A stretch of 64,000 bases of DNA, taken from NCBI GenBank assembly GCA_034440575.1, contig JAOTOL010001605.1, positions 1,271,001 through 1,335,000 on the forward strand, in the 5' to 3' direction. Both the position numbers and the translations under genes were made by a program. Source of the DNA: Imbricaverruca yamaguchii (Eukaryota; Arthropoda; Thecostraca; Neoverrucidae). How positions within the stretch are numbered: position 1 is the first letter of the stretch; the number at the start of each line of letters is the position of its first letter. The notes beneath the pieces are model-generated. The model saw only the letters and a program-made list of their open reading frames with translations, was not told where the DNA came from and searched no databases. Shown here one piece after another: positions 50,475-62,469 of this stretch.

Positions 50475-50580
50475 CTCTCACATCAGCATGGTGTGTCAGA
50501 CGTTAGTGAGAGTCACGCAGATGACCTGCAATGTTTCCTATTCCGATGTGTTGCGGAAGACCTCAGTAGGTTCATTCAGG

Positions 50581-50624
50581 CACCTGGGCTGGGTGTGCAC
50601 ATACAGGCACACCAAGCCCAGGTG
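50581..50624. repeat. hairpin with 18-bp arms
   Basis: CACCTGGGCTGGGTGTGC pairs with GCACACCAAGCCCAGGTG at 17 of 18 positions, with an 8-base loop. Confidence 0.9.
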
Positions 50625-50644
50625 TGACAGCATTAGATGAATAT

Positions 50645-51060
50645 ATTATGACAATGACATTACAAATTGATTGTACTGCGCTGAGGAAGTGCTTTTGCTA
50701 CATACGTCTCATTATTAAGTAAGTTCGGTACTCCGTGTGCCCTGTACTATTCTATTTTTAATTTCAGAAGACAGCCTTCATTCAAACTCAAGCCAAATTC
50801 ATTCGGCCATGATCTGGTACGAAACAAAGTATATCAGGTGTGATGTGTTTCTATTATGACAATGACATTAAAAATTGATTGTACTGCGCTGAGGAAGTGC
50901 TTTTGCTACATACGTCTCATTATTAAGTAAGTTCGGTACTCCGTGTGCCCTGTACTATTCAATTTTTAATCTCAGAAGATAGCCTTCATTCAAACTCAAA
51001 CCAAATTCCCTCAGCCATGATCTGGTACGAAACAAAATATATCAGCTGTGATGTGTTTCT
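50645..51060. repeat. 208-bp tandem duplication, two copies
   Basis: ATTATGACAATGACATTA starts copies at 50645 and 50853. Both copies run through GGAAGTGCTTTTGCTACAT to GTGATGTGTTTCT, differing at few positions. Confidence 0.95.
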
Positions 51061-51719
51061 GGCTGATATTTCGGTTCCTGATACCCTGTGAGTCATCAGG
51101 CAAAGTCCACCTTAGCCGCGTGACAATGGATGAAATACGTTAATATAGAGGTGACAAGCTTTTGGTTGCCAAGCTGAGCTGTTACCTCGAATGTGATTTT
51201 ACTGTTCGCAACACTGGCACCTGAAGGTCGTCCCACTCTGGTCTATCGATTGCAATGTGAATCTTTAGTAGCCAGTAATTGGCTTAAGGAGAGGCCACGG
51301 ACTAGGTTCAGGATATCCCCTCCCCCGGTACGTCATGAGGAGCTAGATTATTCAACCGGCGCCAGGAAATGACTGATTTATTGGATAGACAAAGTCGGCA
51401 AGGGTGCCTTGTAACTGGTCCATTGCGCACACTACACCAACATAAACGGCACATTGTGCACTACAGCGTAGCTTTTTATCAGCAGTCAAAGTCAGCTTGT
51501 ATCATGAGCAATTTATGTCAATGGTCGAGGTGCATGCAAATAAATTTCCATTCCAACAGTCTGGGAATTCCGCCACACTGTTGTATCGCTGCTTCGAATC
51601 TATTTCGAGCGCTCCTCAGGAGGTGGCTGGCCATGAGCAACGGAGGAAGCCCTAGCACTCGGCTGAAGTGAATGAGTCATTAGCGATCCGACCAAGCCCA
51701 CACATAACCGTACCGTTTA

Positions 51720-52085
51720 CACCGGGGCAAAGCCAACATTGATGGGGCACTTGCCCCCTCGAAAGTATACAAAGCAACACCCTGCCTGTGCGCCAACCCG
51801 TGCCCTGCATGATGGTCGTGTGGGTTCAGGGATGGTCGGCAGACTCAGGGACATGTCCCCATAGAATTTGGAACCCACGCCCCTTCGGGATGGCTCGAGT
51901 ACTCTCCCTAATATTTTTCAGCTAGGAACACCCCTCCAGTATGCTCAAGTGCACGCTCCCTCCCCCGCAAAACGGATTATCGGCCGAAGGCGCCCCTTCA
52001 GATATTTTCGCAGGGTACATCTCCTAAGAAATGGCGCCCGCAGGCAAATTCCCCTCCCCATGACAATTCCAGGATCTGCCCCAGA
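51720..52085. mobile_element. diverged copies of the 49205-type MITE
   Basis: The right part matches the 49205 element in order (AACGGATTATCGGCCGAAGG, CGCCCCTTCAG, CCAGGATCTGCCCC). Two left-end-like segments occur (about 51722 and 51837), suggesting a nested or rearranged pair. No target duplication was found. Confidence 0.65.
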
Positions 52086-52350
52086 TTAGTAGATGAGATA
52101 ACTACAAACATCTCCAACGCCACTTCGCAAGTGTTTATCAGGCATCCTGGATCTAAATTGCATGAGGTACACATGCCGAATACCGCACAAAGTTCGCAAA
52201 ACGATGATAGAAGTTAGAACTCAAAAGCACAATTACAATATTTTACCAGATGTTTCGCCGTTTCTGTCTACTCATCATGAACCCAGCATCATTTTGCACT
52301 ACTTTTTATCAAAATCTGTCTACAATTTTTCATTTTACATTTCATTCCAG

Positions 52351-52526
52351 GGCCAAAATGCATCGGAGCGGGCGGCGCGCTCTATCTTTTGCCCATATAC
52401 CGCTACTTTAGCCGGGACCGGCCGGAATAGGACGCGGAGCGTGCGGCGGGCGGCGAGTCGGCCGTCTAATTATATATGGAGGTCAATGAGTGCCAGTTGA
52501 AGACAATAGCGGCGCAGCCAACGATG
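52351..52526 (+). other. candidate exon or first exon with good splice-like borders
   Basis: A T/C-rich tract ending CATTCCAG precedes 52351, and ACGATG|GTAAGT follows at 52526. The GC-rich 176-bp segment lies in AT-rich surroundings. One frame is open until a TGA at 52499. Alternatively TATATATGG (52471) and CCAGTTG (52493) could be a core promoter, with the ATG at 52524 just before the donor. No partner exon was recognised. Confidence 0.3.
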
Positions 52527-53194
52527 GTAAGTGGGGGGGCATTGATATGCTTTGCATAAGAGAATATGATGAGGTTGAAGACTGAATAATGTTACAAGTT
52601 GGATTTCTGAATCTGATAGGGGTATGGTATGATTATTAGATACGTGGTGCCACATTTCACAGGTTATTGAGCACATAATGAATCAAGCTTCGGTGGTTTT
52701 ACTCTTACGTTTCCTATCCTTAGATTGAGGACGGCAATGGGTTTGACAATGCTGGTGCTTTTAGGTATTGTATTTACCTTTTTTTCATTCATCCCTTCCA
52801 ATGCAAAACATGTCCTGAAAACAATTTCTGCGTCTTATTTCAAGTCATCTTCTGGAAATAAATGAGGTATTCGAAGATGATATAAATCGCCTATATCACA
52901 TGGACTTATCAGGAAAATCCACGTTGCTGTTTCATATGGAAGAACATATCATGAAACCGGTCTTTTGACCGGGCTTCAGTGCATTTTGACCGACCCCCAA
53001 CCGGGCTCGGTCACGTCAGACCGACCGCCGTCGCTTCGGTCCCGATATTTTCGGTATTAGCCGCCTCTAGGCCAGACCGCATCCGGGCGGTCCCAGCCTC
53101 CGTCGGAACGGGATCTGACCGGGCTCCTGCCTCAGCCGGATCGGACCTGGCTCGGAGCGGTCTAAGTAACGCTGAATATTGCCACGTCGACACC

Positions 53195-53460
53195 GGGCGG
53201 CAGCACGGACTCCTGGTCACCACGGGGCGGCAGCACGGACTCCTGGTCACCACGGGGCGGCAGCACGGACTCCTGATCACCACGGGGCGGCAGCACGAAC
53301 TCGTTAGTTAGTTAGTTATTGGAGTTTACGGGCGCATCGACTACCGAGGTCATGCAGCGCCCATCAGCACGGACTCGGTGATCACCACGGGGCGGCAGCT
53401 CGGACTCCTGATCACCACGGGGCGGTAGCGCGGACTCCTGATCACGTTGTCACCTGATCG
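53195..53460. repeat. 30-bp minisatellite interrupted by an insert
   Basis: CGGCAGCACGGACTCCTGGT followed by CACCACGGGG repeats with a 30-bp period at 53195-53302. It resumes at about 53367-53460 after an unrelated insert. Confidence 0.92.
53303..53366 (+). repeat. short GGGCGC...GCGCCC element, copy inside a minisatellite
   Basis: GTTAGTTAGTTATTGGAG, then CGGGCGCATCGACTACC and GGTCATGCAGCGCCCAT, matches the element at 15203-15252. It is flanked on both sides by the 30-bp repeat (CAGCACGAACTC and CAGCACGGACTC), which shows it was inserted. Confidence 0.7.
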
Positions 53461-53580
53461 CCACGGGGCGGGCCAGGCCAGCAGTAATGTGATCGGCAGC
53501 ACGTCAGGTATGTGGCCGGCGGTGTTGCGTGTTCAGCTGGTTGGCGACTCAGTCACCGACCGACGGCCCAATTGTGTGCC

Positions 53581-53618
53581 CGACAACAGCCTAAATTTTC
53601 CAATTTAGGCTGTTGTCG
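53581..53618. repeat. hairpin with 17-bp perfect arms
   Basis: CGACAACAGCCTAAATT and AATTTAGGCTGTTGTCG are separated by TTCC. Confidence 0.93.
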
Positions 53619-53839
53619 ATTTTCCACTCTTACCTTTTGACCGCGCCCTCATTTATTCATGGATATGCACTACCACGTTTGGTGTCGGATCGATTACGCA
53701 CAACAAAGGTTAAAATATTCAGCGAGGAAGAAATCTAGGTAGACTGATGAGTTCATGCAGCCTCAAAACTATGCATGTGTGTCTGTGTCTGTGTCCGTTC
53801 CCCTCGTATTTGATCATATTGTGGCACCAGTTTACCTGT

Positions 53840-54445
53840 CACTCGGTCACAGTGTGGCACTGCTCCACTGTCACTCTCGGTCACAGTGTGGCACTGCTCC
53901 ACTGTCACTCTCGGCCGCAGTGTGGCGCTGCTCCACTGTCACTCGGTCACAGTGTGCACTTCACTCGGCCACAGTGTGGCACTGCTCCACTGTCACTTCA
54001 CAGTGTGGCACTGGTCATGTGATCCTTCTCGGTCACAGTGTGGCACTGCTCCACTGTCACTCGGTCACAGTGTGGCACTGCTCCACTGTCACTTCACAGT
54101 GTGGCACTGCTCCACTGTCATGGTCACAGTGTGGCACTGCTCCACTGTCATCTCGGCCACAGTGTGGCACTGCTCCACTGTCACTCTCGGTCACAGTGTG
54201 GCACTGCTCCACTGTCACTCGGTCACAGTGTGGCACTGCTCCACTGTCACTCGGCCACAGTGTGGCACTGCTCCACTGTCACACTCGGTCACAGTGTGGC
54301 ACTGCTCCACTGTCACTCTCGGCCACAGTGTGGCACTGCTCCACTGTCACTCGGTCACAGTGTGGCGCTGCTCCACTGTCACTCTCGGTCACAGTGTGGC
54401 ACTGCTCCACTGTCACTCTCGGTCACAGTGTGGCGCTGCTCTCCG
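53840..54445. repeat. about 32-bp minisatellite, about 19 copies
   Basis: GTCACAGTGTGGCACTGCTC followed by CACTGTCACTCG repeats. Small length changes in the CACTCTCGG part shift the frame, so the open frames are not genes. Confidence 0.95.
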
Positions 54446-54568
54446 CCCCTCCACCGGCCCCGGCAACAATGCAATGTTGGAATTAGCTTGTCACTGGCTC
54501 GCCGTGTGGTGTTATGCTAGGCAGAGGAAACGTCGCCTATTGATCGTGCATCGGGCTGGCTTGGACTA

Positions 54569-54569
<1 letters not shown>

Positions 54570-54648
<79 letters not shown>

Positions 54649-54690
54649 TCCCTCTCTCTATTCTCTCTCTCTCTCTCCCTCTCTCTTTGT
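54570..54690. repeat. (CT)n microsatellite
   Basis: A nearly pure CT tract with a few interruptions near 54645-54670. Confidence 0.97.
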
Positions 54691-54789
54691 ATGTGTTCCA
54701 CTCTGTCGGCAGCGCCAGCGTCTTCTGTCGGCAGCGGTCTGGAGAACCGCTATCAGCAGCAGCTGGGGCTTCCTGCTGGCAGCAATTGG

Positions 54790-55200
54790 CTCAGCTGTCG
54801 GCGGCAGCGGGTTGTCCTGTCGGAGGTGGTGGGTTGTCCTGTCGGAGGTGGTGGGTTGTCCTGTCGGAGGTGGTGGGTTATCCTGTCGAAGGTGGTGGGC
54901 TGTCCTGTCGGAGGTGGTGGGCTGTCCTGTCGGAGGTGGTGGGCTGTCCTGTCGGAGGTGGTGGGTTGTCCTGTCGGAGGTGGTGGGTTGTCCTGTCGGA
55001 GGTGGTGGGTTGTCCTGTCGGAGGTGGTGGGCTGTCCTGTCGGCGGTAATGGGTTGTCCTGTTGGAGGTGGTGGGCTGTCCTGTTGGAGGTGGTGAGTTG
55101 CCCTGTCGGAGGTGGTTGGCTGTCTTGTCAGAGGTGGTGGGTTGTCCTGTTGGAAGTAGTGGGTTCTCCTGTCGGAAGCAGTGGGTTGCCCTGTCAGAAA
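54790..55200. repeat. 22-bp minisatellite, about 18 copies
   Basis: GGAGGTGGTGGGTTGTCCTG plus TC repeats every 22 bp. GGGCTGTCC and GGGTTGTCC variants are interspersed, and copies decay to the right. Confidence 0.95.
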
Positions 55201-55839
55201 CAGTGAAGATATTCAGTTGGCGCCATTGGATCTTTCTGTTGTGGGATGGGGAGTGCTGGGGGTCGCCTTGCTGTCTATCTGACGGCCATTGGTGGGGAAT
55301 GTGGTGCTCCAGTCATGGCAGCTACATCAAACTTAAAGCATGCAAAGCCAACGTTCTCCAAATTTAGCGGCTTGGGTTCACTGGGCGCCAGCACTAGCAG
55401 CCTGGCGTCCATTAAACAAACGATTCTCACAACTAGGGGTTATAACCGCTCATGTTTTTTTTTTGCGTGGGAGGTCTAGCGAGCTCCTGGTAAGGGGCGA
55501 CGAGAGGAGATCGGAAATCCACCGCACATCCCTTCCCTTGAGGGACGACATCCCTTGAGGTATGCCGGGCCGGGTCCAGCGCACCTTCACCGCCTGGTGC
55601 GGGGACGGCTGGCCCTGACCAGCGCACCTCACGACCGCGTCGGTAAGGAGTGCGGGGGCGTCGGTATTGCTCTGTCACCAGTGTACGAGTCAACCTTGCC
55701 GGCGAGTAGTGCTCAATCCTCGAGTGTCATCCACTCCCGCGACGGCGACCACCTACCCCGGTCTCGATGTCATGTGGTCGCACGTCGCCACCGCCAGCCG
55801 CTGAGTGCCACCTCACCTCTGCAGACGGCCACACAGTGT

Positions 55840-56120
55840 TCAGCGCTGCCTCAGCTCCGCAAACAGCCACAGACGGCTGGCTCAGCCCCAGCTCCGTAAA
55901 CAGCCACAGGTCGCTGGGCTCCGACAAAGTTCCACAAACAGCCACAGGTTGCTCGGCTCCGACAAAGTTCCACAAACAGCCACAGGTTGCTGGGCTCCGA
56001 TTCAGTTCCGTAAACAGCCACAGGTTGTTGGGCTACGTCTCAGTTCCGTAAGAAAGCACACGCCACTGAACTTCGCCCCAGCTCTGCGGAGATCCACAGT
56101 TCGTTGCATTCCGCTTCAGT
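55840..56120. repeat. 38-bp tandem repeat, about 7 copies
   Basis: AACAGCCACAGGTTGCTGGG followed by CTCCGACAAAGTTCCAC recurs every 38 bp, most regularly at 55890-56030. Confidence 0.9.
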
Positions 56121-57775
56121 TCCGCAGAGAGCCACAGGCCCAAGACGGGCCTGGGTCAGCTTTGCTACAGCGCTGAGGAACGCATCAAGAACTTGCGGTG
56201 GATATATGTGCATGGCTCGTAAACTGTAATGAAAAATACTATTCAATTTCAGCTTTACTGTCAAAAATCCGCAGTGAGGATTCCAAAGACTGCTGTGTAC
56301 AGCTTTCCGGAACTCTACGAAAAAGATGCCTCACGCTTTGAGTTTTTGTCTGACTGACCAGTAAAGGTCAGTAATAGAAATTGCCATGCAATTATAAGCA
56401 GCAGGGCCGAACACGGCCACGCGTTTGTTGAATTGTATTTTCTAATGCATATTCAAACGAGGATGACTTTTTATGACTCGCACTGACAATTCAAAAGTAA
56501 GAACGTATCAACGAAAACCATAGCAACAGCTAAACTACAAAGCAATACCAACTACACAAATGCAACAGCTGGCGCAGCTTTAAGGAAGTTCTGGGAAGTG
56601 CTGGGCAATACTGAAGTTAGTAACGTTAAATATATCGGATGGGGTGACCCGTATTCCATACAGCACCATGTTACAGTTTAGAACTCATGGAGATGCTCGA
56701 CGGAACATTGGAGGAATTTGAGCCCCTTCAGAAAGATATGAGAGTCCACTTTTGCACGCAGCCAGCGCCAGCGAAAGTCGTTTCAGAAAATGCACCGGCT
56801 CCCCTTCGTTCATCAGCCTCAAATCCATAGCGGCCAATCGCTTTGTGATGAGGAAAACCTCCTAAACGATACTTTCTGTCCATCTTCCACTGTCCACTGT
56901 GTCTGTGCCTAAAGATATGTGTCTGTATGATCATGAATCGTCTCGCTCTCTCCTGGACTGACTGACCGAATGTTGGGTTCAGTTTTAATATTTAGACCAA
57001 ATTATCACTTGCAAATGGTATCTATATAATCTTTAGCTCATGTTGGACACATATCATTGAGCTCAAGTAGCCCCCCCCCGCACTGGCCCCCTTCAGGCTC
57101 AGGTAGTCGTCCCTGATGGCATGTCAGCGCACCATCAAAAATACGCCATACCTGCCCTTATGGGCGGGCGTAACGTACTTTTGGGTGAAATCGCAGATCC
57201 GTCAGTTATTGCCAGCGGGACGTCATCATTCTAAGGGCAAACGAAATTAGAAGCAACCCGTAATTTCAAGCGAGAACACAGTCGAAGCGTCCTCTCGCAA
57301 TGTTGTCTCACGGACAGTTGGAAGCAATTCCACCAGGCCCGGGCTTTCAACCGTACGTTAGGAAAATGTCGAGCATGGACACTTCGCCCGGCCTGGGAAC
57401 AAGGCTGAGCGAGTTACTGAGCCAAGATCGCCGTCGATGCCGGCCACCGTCGCCATGAATTTGCGTTGTTTAAGGTCAATTCGACCACGCGGGATTGTCA
57501 TGGCAGTTGGTGATGCAAAGTTCAATTTTTGGCGGTGAATCCCAGGACATACAGTGAACATGCGATTGACACTGCTATCATATACAGCCAGATCTCGCAG
57601 CCAATCGAAATTGTAGTCACTGAAAAGGAATGCTGGAGGGCGGTTGGCGATCGTAATAAAAATGACAATTTGGAGTATAAGAGGTGTAGACACCCGAGAT
57701 ATTGTGCGGGTGTTGTTTCAAAATGTACATTGCAATATATAGTTTATCATCCCTCTTCCATGCCTTTGCCCGTGT
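56121..57775. other. unique sequence, no feature recognised
   Basis: No recognisable gene or repeat was found. Confidence 0.5.
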
Positions 57776-57776
57776 A

Positions 57777-57885
<109 letters not shown>

Positions 57886-58677
57886 AGTATCATATAGTTT
57901 CATAGTACTCGACCCTAAAAAATGTTATGCAAAGCTAGACAGGATGCATGTTCATAAACTATTAGTGCTACTCATTGACTGTCCAGATAATTGCTAATCC
58001 ATTTTAACGCGCAGCAATGAAAAGTGTATTTACATCGCTAACGTTGAGATGATATCGACGTCAAGAAATCAGCGGGCGATGACTTCGTGACTGGAGGGAG
58101 TTCACATCTATTATGAACCACATTTAGCCGACTAGTACGGTTATCGTTCTTGGAAAACTGCCACACAGCCCAAACAGTCCGGGAAGGGAGCGCCTGGAAA
58201 CGGCTTCTGCAAACGATCATAGCCCCAGCTGATTATCTCTGGCTGCGATTAGGAGAAATATGGCCAGCCTACGGCGCGCACCAGTTCCCGTCGGATCGTC
58301 GCCGCGCCTCGTGCCGCTCGCGCGAACACAGGTGGTCGCCGGAGAATCAGAGGACCGTGTGATGACTCGGCGACGCACAGGTGCCTGTCAACCGGTGCGG
58401 AGACAAAAGCCGCCGGATTTAGCGGTGTGTGCAGGTGCCGCCGGCGGCCACCTGCCCCACTGTGACAGCGGCTGTCGAGCGTCCATCAACCACAAGTGTG
58501 CCTCGGCCGCAAGGAGTATTCACGGGCGAATGTCGCAAAGCCGGAACTCGGCTGATCCGGCTGTGGCTTTGGCTCGCTGTCGACGCGCCGTATTGGCTTG
58601 GATCGCACGACGCCTCCGAGGAAAGGCCGGCTCCACGGTGCTGGGGAACTTGTACGGAGAGACGCCTTCGGTTGAAA

Positions 58678-58709
58678 ATGTGCTAAGGGACCCCCGTCCC
58701 TTAGCACAT
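58678..58709. repeat. hairpin with 14-bp perfect arms
   Basis: ATGTGCTAAGGGAC and GTCCCTTAGCACAT are separated by CCCC. It lies beside a fragment (58741-58830) resembling the MITE family at 49205. Confidence 0.9.
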
Positions 58710-60084
58710 GAGGGGGATCGGGTGTGCGTTCCAGCATACTGAACGGACGCCTTTTCCTCTCAGATGAACCTCTTTTCCTTCCAAGGGGCGTCTATTCCTC
58801 TCCGAGGGATATCTCTGGCTGAAAGGTTGGACTATGGGCTATTTATTTGTTGAGGGCGTCATGGCGTAGCGGACACATTGATTAGAAGGTTTCAAACACG
58901 TAAAAGCGATCATTCAGGAACTTTTTTTGACACGAACGATTGGTTGGTATGAAGCGAAGGTTGCTAAGCGAAGGATAACGGTGCATTCTCCTGAAGTGAA
59001 CCTGATGCAGGTTATGTACATAGGCAGACTCCCTGCCTGCAATATCTCTGGAGGACAAGAGAAATTACCGAAACAACCAAGCGGCGAGAACATGAAAACA
59101 AACACAAGGTTCCTCCAAGTACAACAGTTCCGCTATGGACAAGAACACCTCTATATAGTTGAATAATCAGCATCAGTTCCTTGATTTTTTTGGCGGAGCA
59201 TATGGCCAATTCAGCGAATGTAGCTCAGCTGGAAGATTGTGGTGGCTTCCTTCTAGCGCATTCTGACACAGATAGTTTAACGTTTTGCAACAGTTTCTAT
59301 AGGTTAAACGAACCCGGAGAACGCGCCACTCATGTATAATCTGTCTAAACCTGTGGGGGTACGCCAAATAAACTAAACCTGTCTAAACCTGGGGGTACGC
59401 CAAATAAACAGGTAACAGATACGTACAATGGAAACTGTGTGACGGTAACGAGGAAATAAGCACGTACTTCCAAACAGTGAACCCTTCCCAAATAAAGCAC
59501 GGCTTTCAGGAACGTAACACAATGTTACCTTTATAACATTGACATAGAAAGCGGGCATATTGACCAAGCCTACAGAAAGAAAACATGTCGCTGACGTATT
59601 CGCTTCGTTGCCCTCTACAATGCGCCGAGGCGGCGAAGCAGAGCAAGCATATTCACGCGGTGTTGCAATTGCATTAATAGCTGATGAAGCTGAGCATGTC
59701 ATATTCCTGACGCAATAGTAGACGCTGATACGGCGTGTGCTATGTTCAGCGGTCCACAGGGACTGCTGAAACACCTGCTCTCCTATCTGATGCAACGGTA
59801 CCAGGCCGTGTCCCTGGCCTGCTAACTGGGTGGGAACTTACCACCCGGCCCTGTTGTTTTCTCGCGCCCAGTCGTTGCGCCCTGTGCCGTGCAGCTCACA
59901 GTTGTCTCAATACGCTGACAAGCGTGCTCCTTTTCCTCCGGATAGGTGGCATTTGGACTAGCGTGCCCGCCACGTGATTACTGCCTGATGATGATGTCGC
60001 CTCGTGATTACTATGCAGCGGTGATGTCCGCCCCGTGATTACTACCTGGCGATAATGTCGCCCGGCGACTACCACCTGCCGATG

Positions 60085-61065
60085 ACGGCGGCCGCAGTGT
60101 CGCCTCCTGACTACCGTCTGACGATAAGAGCGGCCGCAGTGTCGCCTCCTGACTACCGTCTGACGATAAGAGCGGCCGCAGTGTCGCCTCCTGACTACCG
60201 TCTGACGATAAGAGCGGCCGCAGTGTCGCCTCCTGACTACCGTCTGACGATAAGAGCGGCCGCAGTGTCGCCTCCTGACTACCGTCTGACGATAAGAGCG
60301 GCCGCAGTGTCGCCTCCTGACTACCGTCTGACGATAAGAGCGGCCGCAGTGTCGCCTCCTGACTACCGTCTGACGATAAGAGCGGCCGCAGTGTCGCCTC
60401 CTGACTACCGTCTGACGATAAGAGCGGCCGCAGTGTCGCCTCCTGACTACCGTCTGACGATAAGAGCGGCCGCAGTGTCGCCTCCTGACTACCGCCTGAC
60501 GATAAGAGCGGCCGCAGTGTCGCCTCCTGACTACCGCCTGACGATAAGAGCGGCCGCAGTGTCGCCTCCTGACTACCGTCTGACGATAAGAGCGGCCGCA
60601 GTGTCGCCTCCTGACTACCGTCTGACGATAAGAGCGGCCGCAGTGTCGCCCCTGACTACCGTCTGACGATAAGAGCGGCCGCAGTGTCGCCTCCTGACTA
60701 CCGTCTGACGATAAGAGCGGCCGCAGTGTCGCCTCCTGACTACCGTCTGACGATAAGAGCGGCCGCAGTGTCGCCTCCTGACTACCGTCTGACGATAAGA
60801 GCGGCCGCAGTGTCGCCTCCTGACTACCGTCTGACGATGAGAGCGGCCGCAGTGTCGCCTCCTGACTACCGTCTGACGATAAGAGCGGCCGCAGTGTCGC
60901 CTCCTGACTACCGTCTGACGATAAGAGCGGCCGCAGTGTCGCCTCCTGACTACCGTCTGACGATAAGAGCGGTCGCAGTGTCGCCTCCTGACTACCGCCT
61001 GACGATAAGAGCGGCCGCGGTGTCGTCTCCTGACTATCGTCTGACGCTAAGAGCGGCCGCAGTGC
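60085..61065. repeat. 42-bp minisatellite, about 23 copies
   Basis: Units of 42 bp carry GCGGCCGCAGTGTCGCCTCC followed by TGACTACCGTCTGACGATAA. Copies are nearly identical, and a two-base loss at about 60649 shifts the frame between two otherwise open halves. Each full unit holds a GCGGCCGC octamer. The right-hand copies decay. Confidence 0.97.
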
Positions 61066-61227
61066 CCATTAGCGGCGGCAGCTGGGCGGCGCGTGTGAAC
61101 CAGCTCACAGCGCGACCGACACCGGCCCCGCAGATACATTGTCCGGCGGCCGGCCGGCGCCGGCATGGGCGCAATCGATCCGGCCCACCAACAGCGGACA
61201 ATGTTGTCGGGACCAGCCGGCCGGCAA

Positions 61228-61440
61228 ACAGCGACGTCAGCGGCGGCGTCAGCGGCGGCGGCGTCAGCGGCGGCGTCAGCGGCGGTGTCACCGGCGGCGG
61301 CGTCAGCGGCGGCCGCGGCGGCAGCGTCAGCGGCGGCGTCAGCGGCAGCTGGGTCAGCAGCGGCGGCGGCGGCGGCGGCGGCGGCGGCGTCAGCGGCGGC
61401 GTCAGCGGCGGCGAAGTCAGCGGCGGCGGCGTCAGCGGCT
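61228..61440. repeat. (GGCGGCGTCAGC)n-type trinucleotide-rich repeat
   Basis: GGC triplets broken by GTCAGC recur, giving Gly/Ser, Ala or Arg strings in the three frames. Confidence 0.93.
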
Positions 61441-61822
61441 GCTCGTGGTGTCAAGCGTGGGCGCGCACGCCACGTGTCGCGGAGTGCGCGTGCCACGTGT
61501 GGCCTAGGCACGGACTGGCGCATGCATGCACAAGCAGTGTTGAGTTCGCTGGCCCGCGTCGGAGCAGCGCGAGACGTTGCCTCGCTCGTGTGCATCGTGT
61601 CCCCGTGAATGCACGTGTCGGTAGCTATTTTCGTTCGACTGACGCCCACACGGTGAGCCCAACAAACGACCAGACGCAATGCAAGGCCATTCGCGGCGAT
61701 GTCGTGACTTATGACAGTACAACTTGGTCATTACCTGTTACAAGCACAGACGACCGTGACGACCCACTCAGCTGGCAAGGTGCGCGTTGTCCCGCGGGGT
61801 TCACGGCGCAATCGGAAAATCG

Positions 61823-62006
61823 TTTGTTTGTTTGCTTATTGGGTGGTTGACGGCACACTTTATGCACATTCACGGCTAATGGCGCCGCCCACACTGTTTC
61901 GCCGGTGGGCCGCGGGATTGGGAAATGTCCTGAGTGGCGCTAGTGTCGAACCCGGGACCTTTGGTACCCATAGCCCGACACCTTAACCACTCGGCCATCC
62001 CCGCCC
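61823..62006 (-). mobile_element. SINE family A, complete copy with target duplication
   Basis: Read on the minus strand, the head GGATGGCCGAGTGGTTAAGG has a tRNA A box, and GGGTTCGACAC is a B-box-like sequence about 45 bases on, as in Leu or Ser tRNAs. A body with GGCGGCGCCATTAGCCGTGA follows, ending in ACCCAATAAGCAAACAAAC. The element is bounded by CGCAATCGGAAAATCG (61807-61822) and CGCAATCGGAGAATCG (62007-62022), a 16-bp target duplication with one mismatch. This size and layout are those of a tRNA-derived SINE moved by a LINE partner. Confidence 0.93.
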
Positions 62007-62469
62007 CGCAATCGGAGAATCGAATTCCCAAGATTCCAATACATTTGAGAAACGGAATGTTGGTATTTTAGAATAGTGAAAACTAGGGTTTGGATATATT
62101 GGACTCCAGAAAAAAAACTTAGGCCTGGAAAACAATTTTTAAATACTTGGTTCCGAATAGAACAAAGTTGCCCATGTCCGCGACGAGTGGCTTTGAGTCG
62201 CATTCTATCCAGTCGGCCATATCTGCTCTGAACTCGCCCAACTGACATGGGAGCGGCATCGGGGATTCCGCAAACTTCTCTACCTGGCAAAATAAAACGT
62301 TCTCATCCTTCCTCCAGTCTTATCGGCCCTAAAGTTCTTCCAGTGTGGGTCTATCGTCATACTATTATTAAATATAATTCACTTTGAATTGGGATAACTT
62401 CATAACATATGTAGAGCGACAGTAATGTGAAGGAAAGCAATATGATAAGACAGTTACTACCATTAAAAC

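Noticed and set aside
53755..55206. Plus-strand frames of 243, 387 and 171 residues
   Set aside because: They read through 32-bp, CT and 22-bp arrays. The amino-acid pattern cycles through three frames of the same unit.
58866..58915. tRNA-like segment (TGGCGTAGCGGA and GGTTTCAAAC)
   Set aside because: The two boxes are only about 20 bases apart, the B box has an extra base and no cloverleaf can be drawn.
59220..59290. Perfect A-box-like TAGCTCAGCTGG
   Set aside because: No B box follows at the required distance and there is no second copy.
60055..61850. Long open frames of 203 and 388 residues with a repeated PPDYRLTIRAAAVS unit
   Set aside because: The repeat period of 42 is a multiple of three, so an open frame is expected once one unit lacks stops. 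A 2-bp loss breaks the frame mid-array and there is no family match or splice support.
61939..62006. A functional tRNA-Leu or tRNA-Ser gene at the SINE head
   Set aside because: The acceptor stem does not close, and the sequence continues into a repeated body with target duplications, so it is a SINE head and not a tRNA gene.
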